Part shown: piece by piece, positions 1-8,605 of the stretch
Numbering within the stretch: the stretch's first letter is position 1
How the letters are laid out: each line of letters opens with the position of its first letter
NCBI RefSeq assembly: GCF_024181405.1
Contig: NZ_CP051302.1
Coordinates: 2,170,001-2,234,000, forward strand
From: Treponema denticola
Lineage (GTDB): Bacteria; Spirochaetota; Spirochaetia; Treponematales; Treponemataceae
DNA length: 64,000 nt
Direction: 5' to 3'
Program-made: the position numbers and the translations under genes
The notes under the pieces: generated by a model
The model's input: the letters and a program-made list of their open reading frames with translations, nothing else
Databases searched by the model: none
What the model was told of the DNA's origin: nothing

Positions 1-1
1 A

Positions 2-157
2 GAAGTTTTTGCCGAAAATGCCGAAGCCGTTCAAGATTGGAAAAACGGAAAGACCAATGTTGCAGGCTGGCTTATGGGACAGGTTATGAAAAAATCAGGC
101 GGCAAGGCCAACCCAAAACAAGCGGCTGACCTTGTAAATAAAAGACTGACACAGTAA
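2..157 (+). CDS. gatB: Asp/Glu-tRNA amidotransferase subunit B, 3' end
   Basis: This is the last 51 codons of GatB, cut by the window edge. GatB activates and transamidates the glutamate or aspartate on misacylated tRNA-Gln or tRNA-Asn as part of the cytoplasmic GatCAB complex. The visible part is the C-terminal tRNA-binding tail (YqeY/GatB_N-type helical domain). It shows a short segment with WLMGQVMKKSGGKANP followed by ADLVNKRL, which is typical of the end of GatB. The frame is open from base 2 to a TAA stop. It is a housekeeping gene and marks the left edge of the accessory island. Confidence 0.9.
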   Translation, partial: EVFAENAEAVQDWKNGKTNVAGWLMGQVMKKSGGKANPKQAADLVNKRLTQ

Positions 158-173
158 ACTTACAGCCATTTTT

Positions 174-1212
174 TTATTTGTGCCGAGAGTTAATACCCCG
201 ATGCTCTGCATCGGGGTTGTTGATTATTTCGGTAAAATCTGAAATCATTAAATTGAAATCATAATTCGGTGTTTTCTTTTTTTGTTTTTCTGCAATGGTT
301 TTAAGAGTAATTAAAAAATACTCTGACAGTTTTTCTTTTTGCTGACTATGTGTTAATAGGCTGAATTCTTTTTCAAAATGAATGACTACCTCTATCTTGC
401 CCGTATCTGCTTTAAAAGGCCCGTATTGAAATCGGGGACGCAAGTAATACCCGTTTTCGGAAATCTCTTCTTTTGTGTATAGTTTCTGTAATTCTTTTGC
501 GGCTTCTTGACTTGATAATTTGCGTCCCGATTCATCGATGATATAATTTGTTTTACAATGAGCATTATCATAATAGCTGAAAGCACATTTTAAGAAAATA
601 CAATTTATGGCTTTGTCGTATTTTTCGGGACGCATCTTTTTATTCAATTCGTCCTGAAGTTTTTCCTCAATACTTTCTATAACCGGTTTGGAATTTTCAT
701 AACAGTTGGATATCGTACGCACAATCCAAACAGGATTTTTAGGAATCCAATTGCGTTGACTTTCAATTTTTATGTCTTCTATATTTTCGGTTACGGGGTA
801 ATCCCAACACACCGGTTGTTTTTTGTCTTTGCAATCGGGACTGGGATAATAGGAAGTTCTACCCTGCTCCATCGTAAAGCCCGTTTTTCTTTTTGACCAT
901 ATTGCCTCGACAAAACAGAGCTCTCCGAATCTGTTGCAAAAAAAAGGTGCGGGGATTACCGTTAAAAAACACACCTCTTGACGCTTCCAAAGGTTCATGG
1001 TTTCCCCAACCGATTACGGCAAGACACTCGCAAAGCCGCACCGCCTTGTTCCACTCCGATACGCTTTTATAATCCGCATATTTTAAAAATTCTGCAAAAA
1101 GTTTTTCGCGCAGTTTTTCAATGGAGTTTTGAGAATGTAAAAAGTCTTCCAGTTCCGATAAGTCGTTAATTGCATAAATTTCGTTCATATCCGTTTTCCG
1201 TCTAATTTCCAA
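174..1212 (-). pseudogene. Unrecognised protein, frameshifted at a homopolymer
   Basis: I do not recognise this protein. Two overlapping minus-strand frames fit together as one gene. The upstream half (859-1212, 117 codons) begins MEIRRKTDMNEIYAIND and stays protein-like up to GVFFNGNPRTFF. The downstream half runs from CNRFGELCFVEAIWSK onward to 174. They meet at an 8-base T run on the coding strand (plus-strand A8 at 938-945), and losing one base joins them into a protein of about 345 residues. If the downstream half is made alone, MEQGRTSYY at 875 is a plausible start. The last residues come from the palindromic repeat. It is adjacent to, and overlaps by 28 bases, the gene to its right. 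A phase switch, a dead gene or a sequencing error are all possible. Confidence 0.55.
178..236. repeat. Palindromic dispersed element, copy 1
   Basis: The core reads ATACCCCGATGCTCTGCATCGGGGTTGTTGATTA-like and contains an inverted repeat CCCCGATGC/GCATCGGGG. Related copies lie at about 15866-15984 and 31977-32042, with a 3' fragment at 16108-16126. Here it supplies the last codons and the stop of the minus-strand gene beside it, giving the peptide IINNPDAEHRGIN. The flank on the other side (TTTGTGCCGAGAGTTAATA) matches the flanks of the other copies, so the unit is about 60 bp. Confidence 0.75.
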
Positions 1213-1856
1213 TATTTAATTCTTGTATCGCCGCCGCATTTTTTGCAGCGAGAATTTTTAGATACCGAAAAACCTATTCCGCTTTGTTCTGCAAGTTTTA
1301 TAATCCGCGCTCTTTCTTCAACCAAGTTCGGAATATCCGGTATGAGGCAAGCGGAAATCAATTCTTCCGTTTTGTTTTGTAAAACAGCCTCTTTTACCAT
1401 GTTAGGTAAAAGAAGTGAAGCCAAATATGAATCCGTTTCTCTTTTGTGTATTTGTGAAAAACCGCAAGACTCACACTGAATGCCGGTTAAGATTTTCCGC
1501 GTCCGGCTTTCTGTGAATATTTTTTTAATGTTGATTTTTTTCCCTGCTTTTATTATATTTGCAATTCCGTAAGAAAGGCATTTAAGATATTCCATCAACT
1601 CATTTACCCATGGTTCAGCCTCGTCGTTTATAGTATGATTATTTACCTTGCAAATCCAAATATCATTTATGCTGCCCATTCCTCCGTAAGCCCCAAGATG
1701 ATGCTCAACGCTGCCTGTGCTTAAGTATTCTTCAATATCGGTTTCAATCCATTTTCGCCAAGTACAGGATGTTTCGGTAAATAATTGTTTTAAAGCTTGC
1801 AATGCATAAATATAGTATCTATCATTTTCTCTTAGAAAATCCGGAAATTGTTTCAT
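1185..1856 (-). CDS. Hypothetical protein with two CxxC motifs (possible DUF6966-like)
   Basis: This is a 223-residue soluble protein. A helical N-terminal half contains a conserved-looking HLGAYGGMGSINDIWI segment around residues 53-69, reminiscent of the GGMGS(F/L)ND signature seen in bacterial hypothetical families such as DUF6966. The C-terminal half has CESC (about residue 128) and CKKC (about residue 207), which could form a split zinc ribbon. An AAAGGAG ribosome site lies 7 bases before the ATG. It precedes the frameshifted gene at 174-1212 with a 28-base overlap, so the two are probably co-transcribed. Its place in an island of immunity-type genes suggests an immunity or partner role, but that is inference only. 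Confidence 0.65.
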   Translation of the reverse strand: MKQFPDFLRENDRYYIYALQALKQLFTETSCTWRKWIETDIEEYLSTGSVEHHLGAYGGMGSINDIWICKVNNHTINDEAEPWVNELMEYLKCLSYGIANIIKAGKKINIKKIFTESRTRKILTGIQCESCGFSQIHKRETDSYLASLLLPNMVKEAVLQNKTEELISACLIPDIPNLVEERARIIKLAEQSGIGFSVSKNSRCKKCGGDTRIKYWKLDGKRI

Positions 1857-1927
1857 TGTTATACTCCTTTTATTTAATTCCCTCTCGTAACTGTAGCAAT
1901 AGAGGATATTATTTCTTTTCTAATATT

Positions 1928-2461
1928 TTATCTCAAAGGACGTATTGGTATTCCTCCTCCGTTGTTGTATAATTTTTCCAAATAACCGGTCACTTCATTA
2001 GGCCAATAATATTTTGCAAAAACTTTATTAAACATTGTATATCTACTATCTTCTGTTTGCATTCCATAATTAAGATTGTATTTTATCTTTTTCGCCAAAG
2101 AACTACCGTAATGTTTAGCATTTAGGCTACGATTTGGATGCCAAATAAATGAGGTATTAGTTATTTTAGCTTCATTTTTAAACCAAAAACTGGTCATATA
2201 AATAAAGTCATCCTTATCATCTATAGTTGGACGGCGGCCCAAATTTTTTATCTTTAAATCAAAATCTTTTTTTGTCCCGATATTAATAAGAATATCTTTT
2301 TCATTGAAGTCTTTTGGATTAATTTCATTACTTGATACTATTCCATTTGTTTCAAAGTTTTTATCATTGAAAAATATCAAATCATTATTTTGTAAATAAT
2401 CATTTACAAAATTTATGATATAATTTCTTGATGCTACTGTGTTTATTTCCATAAATGACAA
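1928..2461 (-). CDS. Probable immunity protein of the adjacent toxin remnant
   Basis: This is a 177-residue soluble protein that I do not recognise. It is rich in Asn, Lys, Ile, Phe and Tyr, and its gene is clearly more AT-rich than the backbone. Its start overlaps the end of the toxin-like pseudogene: the toxin ends in CHLWK-stop while this protein begins MSFMEINT. That tight toxin-then-small-gene arrangement is the usual layout of a polymorphic toxin and its cognate immunity protein. An internal ATG at 2452 (MEINTVAS) is an alternative start. No membrane segment or signal peptide is visible. Confidence 0.6.
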   Translation of the reverse strand: MSFMEINTVASRNYIINFVNDYLQNNDLIFFNDKNFETNGIVSSNEINPKDFNEKDILINIGTKKDFDLKIKNLGRRPTIDDKDDFIYMTSFWFKNEAKITNTSFIWHPNRSLNAKHYGSSLAKKIKYNLNYGMQTEDSRYTMFNKVFAKYYWPNEVTGYLEKLYNNGGGIPIRPLR

Positions 2462-2788
2462 CTTGATTTAGGTTTCTTAGTTTTCCTATTTGTTTCTGGA
2501 CAATTATAAGAGCAGAAATGAACTCTATCTGAAACACCGTTAGCATGTCTAATTTTATTTAAGTCTTGCATTGCCAGTATTTTTCGTTTAATAGGTTTTC
2601 CAACAGCATTTGTTTTACCAACATTACCCCAATGCACTTTCCCGTCTGCATCTTTCCATAATAATATCAGGTCTTCGTGCAGATTTATGCCCTCCTGGTG
2701 TTTCAAATAATTTTTCTTTTTCATACCCACCTCCATGAATAATAGTATAGGCTCCTCTAAAAACCTGTTTTTTAGCAGCCATAACCAT
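2443..2788 (-). pseudogene. C-terminal polymorphic-toxin domain, frameshifted orphan
   Basis: Two overlapping frames rebuild one toxin-like domain. The first frame (from ATG at 2788 or 2782) reads GAYTIIHGGG, then LFETPGGHKSARRPDII. The second continues KDADGKVHWGNVGKTN, then VGKPIKRKILAMQDLNKI and VHFCSYNC to the stop at 2443. The combination of a GGHKSxRRPDI strand with a NVGxTNxxGxPxKRE-type motif is what I know from C-terminal toxin tips of Rhs/CDI-like proteins. The join needs a one-base change near 2656-2668. There is no delivery domain upstream, so this is a detached, dead toxin tip. The gene behind it (1928-2461) looks like its immunity partner. The exact toxin family is not certain. 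Confidence 0.6.
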
Positions 2789-2914
2789 TCTTCTACATAT
2801 TTAATTAGAATATTATCATAATAATTATTCATAAATAAACCGTTTATATATGTACTATGTCTTGCGCCATACTCAATAACACATCTAAAACCTTACCGGT
2901 TTTGATTAGAATAA

Positions 2915-3490
2915 TTACCAAACGCTCGTAAAATCTGAAAATTGAGATACATTTTTAAGAAACATATCATCATAGTGAACTTTCGTATTTTTGATGCGTA
3001 TAAATCCAAAACCTGTATCATCATGAGGATAAGCAATAAATCCTAATTCATCAAAAATAAAAAAACAATGTCCGTCAATTCCTTCATCCATCATCATTAA
3101 TAAAGAGAACATAGATATAATATCATAATCCGTAGTTAGAAATTTTTTGAATCCTAAAGATAAACAATTAGCATTATCGTAAATAGAAGCGCTAATTATT
3201 TTTATATATCCAAAATCAATCAGATATTTTTCTATGTATTTTATGTAATTATTTATATTGCTGTTATTTAGATTATATTCTTTTACTTTGAAAATATTAG
3301 AAACTATTATTATATTATTTGTATGTTTTCTAAAAAAATGCATAAAATAATCGACTATTTTATTTGCACGAAAAATGGTAAAAGGCGTATTTCTTCTGCA
3401 ATATCCTTTCCAGCCTTTACTGTCGGTATAAGAATTTAAATTTATCCATTCTTGAATATTAAAATTTGAGTTATCCATTATCGTGTTCAT
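2915..3490 (-). CDS. Hypothetical protein, probable immunity type
   Basis: This 191-residue protein is not recognised. It is AT-rich, with many Asn, Ile, Phe and Asp residues. The C-terminal third has GIDGHCFFIFDELGFIAYPHDDTGFGFI, a strand-rich stretch followed by an acidic DDTGFG turn. There is no signal peptide. A GAGG sequence lies 11 bases before the chosen ATG; MDNSNFNIQEW five codons on is an alternative start. It lies just upstream, on the same strand, of the toxin remnant and shares its composition, so both may have arrived in one transfer. The immunity role is inferred from context only. Confidence 0.55.
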   Translation of the reverse strand: MNTIMDNSNFNIQEWINLNSYTDSKGWKGYCRRNTPFTIFRANKIVDYFMHFFRKHTNNIIIVSNIFKVKEYNLNNSNINNYIKYIEKYLIDFGYIKIISASIYDNANCLSLGFKKFLTTDYDIISMFSLLMMMDEGIDGHCFFIFDELGFIAYPHDDTGFGFIRIKNTKVHYDDMFLKNVSQFSDFTSVW

Positions 3491-3836
3491 CTATCTACTT
3501 TTATACCTCTAGTTTTTGATAATATTTCTCCAATTGTTTTATATTCCGTGCTCTTTTTAAAGAATCGGCATCATTTTTATCCGTATAGATCAGCCATATA
3601 AAATTTTTTAGTGGTCATTTATTTCCTCTCTCCTAATCCGAACATAAGTAATATCCGGTTTTACTTTATCAAATTATATATGATTTTATGGTATTTTTCT
3701 ATATAGTAAAAATATAAAAACAACTACTCTAATATATAGAAAAAACAGTTTTAAAATGATATAATATAAACAATATTTAATTGGTGAAGGGCTTTTACAT
3801 GGCAAAAGACACAAATACTTTAAAAGAAGACATAAA
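3491..3836. other. AT-rich gap with a short gene remnant and a promoter
   Basis: On the minus strand, 3501-3614 is an open stretch without a start (WLIYTDKNDADSLKRARNIKQ) ending in TAA. It is probably the tail of a lost gene. On the plus strand, TATAAT-like bases around 3760-3770 (ATGATATAATATAAAC) can serve as a -10 for the genes from 3837. A 24-codon frame starts at 3799 with a good ribosome site (GAAGG) and overlaps the start of the next gene in another frame. It could be a leader, or the true start of a frameshifted N-terminus. Confidence 0.4.
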
Positions 3837-4388
3837 ATGGCACGATACGAACTGGGTGCAATTTACGAAATAGATGCAGGCGAAAAATCCTATTATGCCC
3901 GCCTTTTAAATTGCGATTTATACGGAGTATTCGCCCCCCTTTCCGGTGAAATATCAGAAGAATCGTTTGAAAATACACCGTATCGCCTGTATATTTCTAC
4001 CGGCAGCTATGCAGTAAAACGAGGCTTTTGGAAAAAGCTTTTTCCTTCGCCCGATAAAACGGATATTGAACGCTGGAGCCGTCCTCTGCATTTAGTTGTA
4101 TTTACACCTTGGGATATTGAGGGTGCACTCAACCGCCGAACTTCGTTTGACAAATACGGCCATACTGAAATACTTGATGAAAAAACTTATATTCAATGCC
4201 TTAAACAGGGCTTTATTTCAATCATTCAACCCATGTACGAAAAAGTCCCGCAGTTCCTCAATAATTATTACGATGATTGGCCCGCAAGTGAAATTTACAG
4301 CGATGTTCTAACCGGCACCGGCACGGCAGAACATCAACAAAAACAAATGAGCAATTTAAAGAAACTAGGATTTGATGTTTCGAAGTAG
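3837..4388 (+). CDS. Imm26-like immunity protein
   Basis: This is a 183-residue protein. The opening YELGAIYEIDAGEKSYYARLL, followed by YGVFAPL, matches the general shape of the immunity protein 26 family, where a short beta hairpin is followed by a gYyaqvL-type strand. The known role of the family is to neutralise a polymorphic toxin delivered by neighbouring cells; the target toxin here is unknown. It is first of a same-strand run of immunity-type genes (3837-8549). The next gene follows after 18 bases with its own AGGAG site. The family call is moderate; the length fits. Confidence 0.55.
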   Translation: MARYELGAIYEIDAGEKSYYARLLNCDLYGVFAPLSGEISEESFENTPYRLYISTGSYAVKRGFWKKLFPSPDKTDIERWSRPLHLVVFTPWDIEGALNRRTSFDKYGHTEILDEKTYIQCLKQGFISIIQPMYEKVPQFLNNYYDDWPASEIYSDVLTGTGTAEHQQKQMSNLKKLGFDVSK

Positions 4389-4406
4389 CAAAACAGGAGA
4401 AATAAA

Positions 4407-4946
4407 ATGCTTACACTGAAAGAATTGATTAAAAATCAAAAAAGTTTTAATGAAAGCTTCTTTGCGGAAGTGTCGGATAAACTATGGGAAATCGGAGAAA
4501 TAGAAGAAATTAAAAATCAAACAGATGAGGATTTATTCCTTTTTCATATTGCCGTTAACATCATAGGAAACTGGAAGGGGGATGGTTGGTGGGAATTTAT
4601 CTGTAATTATCCGCAGCTTATCCGTTATGTTCCCGACACATTGGCAGCATTAAAATTATCCGATATGAAAACGTCCTTTGAAAACGTGATAAAATGTTTC
4701 CCTGAAAGTACGGCTTTTGAAGATTCGAGTACCTATGTAGATACGGTCAATTTTCTTCAAAATGTCAGATTCAAAATAAGCGATACATATTTAAATTCGA
4801 TTCCCGCAGATAAGAGAAAAGAAATGTCCGAGGCTTTACATAAAAGCATTGATGACCTTGAATCCTTGACGGATAAACGCTGGGCTTATGATGCAAAAGA
4901 TGACGGTTGGTCGGATGTAATTGATTTTATCGAAGGAAAGAAATAA
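4407..4946 (+). CDS. DMP19/DUF4375-type protein
   Basis: This is a 179-residue acidic, helical protein. It contains NIIGNWKGDGWWEFICNYPQLI around residues 52-73, close to the n..nGGWeqfi.n..g signature of DUF4375 (DMP19-like). Helices with YVPDTLAALKLSDM follow, as expected. DUF4375 proteins are common in immunity clusters, and DMP19 itself is a DNA-mimic protein. A clean AGGAG lies 7 bases upstream of the ATG. It stands alone between two other immunity-type genes. Function here is inferred from family and setting. Confidence 0.6.
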   Translation: MLTLKELIKNQKSFNESFFAEVSDKLWEIGEIEEIKNQTDEDLFLFHIAVNIIGNWKGDGWWEFICNYPQLIRYVPDTLAALKLSDMKTSFENVIKCFPESTAFEDSSTYVDTVNFLQNVRFKISDTYLNSIPADKRKEMSEALHKSIDDLESLTDKRWAYDAKDDGWSDVIDFIEGKK

Positions 4947-5095
4947 CGGAGGAGATGATAATGCACTATATCGGAGAATTAACAACATAAATAATAATTT
5001 GATAAAATGTGATAATGAAGACGGTACTTATAAATTTAATGTACCGAGGGAGGAAAATATATGAATCAATTTCAGTTTAAAAGAGAGGTAATACT
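4947..5095 (+). other. Fragments of lost genes before the DUF4261 gene
   Basis: This stretch holds three short frames: MHYIGELTT from 4961, an open stretch ending VPREENI just before 5061, and MNQFQFKREVIL at 5061-5099. The last has a strong GGGAGG site, and its TGA overlaps the ATG of the next gene, so it could couple translation. The pattern looks like 5' and 3' ends left by deletion of intermediate genes, and not like functional small proteins. Confidence 0.35.
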
Positions 5096-5995
5096 ATGAA
5101 AGAAAAAAAATCAAATGGAGATGACAAGATTCTAAAACAGGATATGAGTCAAACTGCCGACCGTCCGGGTATGGTTTTTATGGTTCATTTACTTATGGAA
5201 GAAAAATGTGAAATGCCCGAAAAAGAGCATATACATAAAATTATGCGTGAACATTTAGGCGAAACGGATTGTTTTTGCTATGACGGTAATATGGCGGGTT
5301 TTGCTCCTAAAAAATATTCCGTGCACTATGAAAAGGAAAAACTAAATGTGCCTCCGCAGCTCATTATTATGAACTGTTCTGAAATTGAAAAACCGATTAT
5401 GGATGATGTTTCAGCTACACAATTATGGAATTGCCCGAACGGCAGCGAAATTCTGGAAACTTGTAAATATCAAGTAATGGCAACGGATATGTTGGCCGCC
5501 GGTTTAAATTATAAAGAAAGAGCGGAAATGCTGGTAAATTATGTTGAAGCATTATTAAACATATATCCGTCTTGCAAGGCAGTAGTTTTCGAAACCTCTA
5601 AAAAAATGCTGACGAGAGAAGATATTCTAAACTGTACTTTGCCCCAAGAAATGCGCTTCCTCCATTATGCAGTCAACATCCGTTTTTTTAATATTCAAGG
5701 AACAAACGATATGCTGGTCGATTCGCTCGGTATGAGCACCTTGTTTCTGCCTGATGTTCAATATCATTTTCACGGCTTGAATCCGAATGGCGTTGTAAAC
5801 CACGCATATAATGTTTTATCCTACATTTATGATAACGATAATCCGATAGAAGACGGAAATACAATTGCGGGTCTTACGGACGGCAATATGAATTCAGATA
5901 TAAAATGGAAAGTGCAATATGAAAATTCTCTCATACAGCCGATAAGAGAAGTCATAGACATTAATACGGGCGAATACGCTTCGGGAAATAGATAA
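5096..5995 (+). CDS. DUF4261-domain protein
   Basis: This is a 299-residue soluble protein. It begins with GMVFMVHLLMEEKCEMP, then carries the DUF4261 core with MATDMLAAGLNYKERAEMLVNY and NIYPSCKAVVFETSKKMLTRED in the middle, then a C-terminal LGMSTLFLPDVQYHFHGLNP segment. This matches the DUF4261 pattern of an unknown-function family repeatedly found in toxin-immunity clusters. Its ATG overlaps the stop of a 12-codon frame, suggesting coupled translation. The ankyrin gene follows 14 bases on, so the two are likely co-transcribed. Confidence 0.65.
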   Translation: MKEKKSNGDDKILKQDMSQTADRPGMVFMVHLLMEEKCEMPEKEHIHKIMREHLGETDCFCYDGNMAGFAPKKYSVHYEKEKLNVPPQLIIMNCSEIEKPIMDDVSATQLWNCPNGSEILETCKYQVMATDMLAAGLNYKERAEMLVNYVEALLNIYPSCKAVVFETSKKMLTREDILNCTLPQEMRFLHYAVNIRFFNIQGTNDMLVDSLGMSTLFLPDVQYHFHGLNPNGVVNHAYNVLSYIYDNDNPIEDGNTIAGLTDGNMNSDIKWKVQYENSLIQPIREVIDINTGEYASGNR

Positions 5996-6009
5996 GCAAG
6001 GATTTAAGT

Positions 6010-7074
6010 ATGATAACAATCGGAAACATCGGAAGATTTGAATCTATACCGCAAATTTTAAATGATGTACTAAATGAAAACATTTCTGCATTGGAAGAAC
6101 ATCTATTAAAGGGATGGGAACTTAATAAAGAAATCAGAGTCGGCAAATACACCGCTCTCTCTCCTTTGGATTTTGCATTGATAATGGAAAAGTTTCAATC
6201 TATAAAATGGCTGACGGAAAAAGGAGCAAACCTTAATGCAAAGGAACATCCAAGTTTTCTTCTAGCAGTGAGATATTGTAATGAAGAGGTAATAAGGTAT
6301 CTTGTTTCCCATGGAGCAAAGATAGATGTAGCGAACAACGTAGGTTCGGAAGCATTTTTAGAAGCGTACTATGGCAAACGTTTTGATAATCTTTCGATTA
6401 TACAAGAACTTGGGCATACCGCAGCTAAATACGGCGGACAGCTCTTGCGTCACGCAGTCTCTGACCGTAATTATAAAATTCTGGAATTTCTAATTGAACA
6501 CGGAGCAGATATTAATTACAATAAGTCCGACATGGTATATTCCAATCAATCGACTCCATTGTGTGTAGCTGCAAGATATGTTGATTTGGAAATGTGTAAA
6601 TTTTTAGTAAAGCATGGAGCGGACCTTACGATCGCCGAAAAAGACGGAATGCGTCCATATAGCATAGCCTTGGAAAAAGGCGATGAGGAAATGGCGGAGT
6701 ATTTTAAATCATTAGAGCCTTCCGAGTTTCATCAAACGCAAAATAAATTGGATGGATTAAAACCGTATAAATTGCCAAAGAAAATAATTGAGTTTTTAAC
6801 CGGTGAAAATCTACACTTTGATTTAGAGGATTCCGACTTTGGATATATCAAGTTCTTCAAACTGATTGATACTATTCCATTTAAATTCGGCAGACAAAAA
6901 TTATTAAGACTTTCCCGCTCTCTCGGAGATTACAATGATATTTATATTGTCTGGAATCCGAAAACAAAAAAGATTGCAAGCTATGATATGGAACATGAAG
7001 AGCTCATCGATTTGGCAAGCTTTGATGATTTTATAGAGAATATGACAAAGTATATGAATCTGATTTTGGAATAA
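6010..7074 (+). CDS. Ankyrin-repeat protein
   Basis: This is a 354-residue protein. About residues 40-240 are ankyrin repeats: SPLDFALIMEKFQSIKWL, then NEEVIRYLVSHGAKIDVAN, then YKILEFLIEHGADINYN, then TPLCVAARYVDLEMCKFLVKHGADLTIAEKDG. The last 110 residues are a separate domain (KLPKKIIEFLTGENLHFDLEDSDFGYIKFF) that resembles a SUKH-like fold with a terminal SFDDFIENM helix. Ankyrin proteins are common members of bacterial immunity loci, where they bind toxins. It follows the DUF4261 gene by 14 bases. Confidence 0.75.
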   Translation: MITIGNIGRFESIPQILNDVLNENISALEEHLLKGWELNKEIRVGKYTALSPLDFALIMEKFQSIKWLTEKGANLNAKEHPSFLLAVRYCNEEVIRYLVSHGAKIDVANNVGSEAFLEAYYGKRFDNLSIIQELGHTAAKYGGQLLRHAVSDRNYKILEFLIEHGADINYNKSDMVYSNQSTPLCVAARYVDLEMCKFLVKHGADLTIAEKDGMRPYSIALEKGDEEMAEYFKSLEPSEFHQTQNKLDGLKPYKLPKKIIEFLTGENLHFDLEDSDFGYIKFFKLIDTIPFKFGRQKLLRLSRSLGDYNDIYIVWNPKTKKIASYDMEHEELIDLASFDDFIENMTKYMNLILE

Positions 7075-7201
7075 TAACTGATAAGAATAATTATGTGCAA
7101 ATATTGAGATGATATAGATATAGCTTAAAAAAAACTAGCACAAAATTAAATAATACGGTATAATAATTTAAGTTAAGCAAATTAAACTTATTGAGGTACA
7201 A

Positions 7202-7522
7202 ATGGCATCAAGTAAAGAATATTTGGATTTTATTTTGGATCAGTTATCCGAATTGGAAGACATAAGCTATAGAGCGATGATGGGAGAATATATTTTATAC
7301 TACCAAGGTAAGATTGTCGGCGGTATTTATGATGACAGATTACTTGTTAAACCTGTAAAATCGGCGATAGCCTATATGCCGAATGCCGGCTATGAGCTGC
7401 CGTATGACGGTGCAAAAGAAATGCTCTTAGTTGATGATGTAGACAGCAAAGATTTTTTGACAGGCTTATTTAAAACTATGTTTGATGAACTGCCTGCCCC
7501 AAAACCTAAAAGGAGACGATAG
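7202..7522 (+). CDS. TfoX/Sxy N-terminal domain protein
   Basis: This 106-residue protein matches the TfoX N-terminal domain: FILDQLSELEDISYRAMMGEYILYY, then GKIVGGIYDDRLLVKPV, then a basic end PKPKRRR. TfoX/Sxy proteins activate competence genes in gamma-proteobacteria, but single-domain homologues in other phyla have no known function. A TATAAT box at 7159-7164 and a GAGG ribosome site precede the ATG, so it probably starts its own transcript. The next gene begins two bases after its stop. Confidence 0.8.
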   Translation: MASSKEYLDFILDQLSELEDISYRAMMGEYILYYQGKIVGGIYDDRLLVKPVKSAIAYMPNAGYELPYDGAKEMLLVDDVDSKDFLTGLFKTMFDELPAPKPKRRR

Positions 7523-7523
7523 A

Positions 7524-8549
7524 TTGGGAAGATTAATTTTTATTTTGCTGCTTTCCGTTTCAGGACTTATTTTTTTAGCGGTTATCTTCGGAATGTATAT
7601 TTATATGAAACGAACCGTATCGGGCGGAAAATCACTGATGGAAGAACCGGTAAACAAACAGACCGATACTACAAAAATGAGGTTCAGTGAGTTTTTGGTA
7701 TATGCATCTGTCATACTTGGGGCGGTATTATTTGCCTTACAGGTGATAAAAAAGGGAGGTTCAGGATTTTCTAATTTGGCAACAGCTATCATTTTGCCTC
7801 CGGTTATGGCTCTTTTTAATGCACGGAAGCGTACCGGAAGAAGTATTTTTATATTTATGGCTGTCGCAATATTTTCACTTTATATGTTTTTGGTATATAT
7901 CATAATCAGTGTTCCGGTGAAGGCTCCGGTTTTTACGATTAACAACACAAAGATTAAGATGGCTCATACAACTGTTGCCGATATAGTAGCGGACGGATTC
8001 GATATATATGTAAAACAAGATAATCCTTCCGGCAGAGATTATAAAAAACTGCTTTCTTGCGGTGCTTTTAAAAAATATCCCGTTGATCGGAGTATTCTCG
8101 TTGAAAAAGGATTCCGACGAAATAATACTGCTATACCTTATGCTGATTATCTTCTTGTAAAAGACGGCTTTGTGATTGGGAGCATCGGTCTTTACGGTCA
8201 TAAAAAAAAGGATACGGTATTAGAAGACTGTAAAATCATTCATTTAAAACTTGATGAATACTGCCTTTCCGATGCAAGAGAAAATTCAATTCGTTATTGG
8301 CTTGATGATGTTGAGCTGCTCGTTCCATTGCAGCGAGAAACCTTGCAAAAAACATTCGATAAAAAACTGTGGTTAGTACCGCCGAAAAATACGAGAGACA
8401 TAACTCAGCTGCACTACGGCATTAAATGGTCAACCGGAAGCGATCATCTCTTTTGGAATGAATACTTTGCTTATATTCATTTTAATGAAAGCAATGACAT
8501 GACCGGCTTTGAGATTTCAACCGAAATAGCGCGTGATTGGAACGAATGA
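7524..8549 (+). CDS. Hypothetical membrane protein, TTG start
   Basis: This protein has about 341 residues from a TTG start at 7524, chosen because AGGAGACG at 7511 sits at the right distance. The alternative ATG at 7482 lies inside the TfoX gene. Three or four hydrophobic segments fall in the first 130 residues (LIFILLLSVSGLIFLAVIFG; FLVYASVILGAVLFAL; a third at IFIFMAVAIFSLYMFLVYI). A soluble C-terminal part follows (TVADIVADGFDIYVKQDNPSGRDYKKL). I do not recognise the family. It is probably co-translated with the TfoX-like gene. Confidence 0.65.
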   Translation: MGRLIFILLLSVSGLIFLAVIFGMYIYMKRTVSGGKSLMEEPVNKQTDTTKMRFSEFLVYASVILGAVLFALQVIKKGGSGFSNLATAIILPPVMALFNARKRTGRSIFIFMAVAIFSLYMFLVYIIISVPVKAPVFTINNTKIKMAHTTVADIVADGFDIYVKQDNPSGRDYKKLLSCGAFKKYPVDRSILVEKGFRRNNTAIPYADYLLVKDGFVIGSIGLYGHKKKDTVLEDCKIIHLKLDEYCLSDARENSIRYWLDDVELLVPLQRETLQKTFDKKLWLVPPKNTRDITQLHYGIKWSTGSDHLFWNEYFAYIHFNESNDMTGFEISTEIARDWNE

Positions 8550-8605
8550 GAGCGCTCAGTCGTTATAATAAACCATGTATTTTATAATCTTACATCTCTT
8601 TTATA

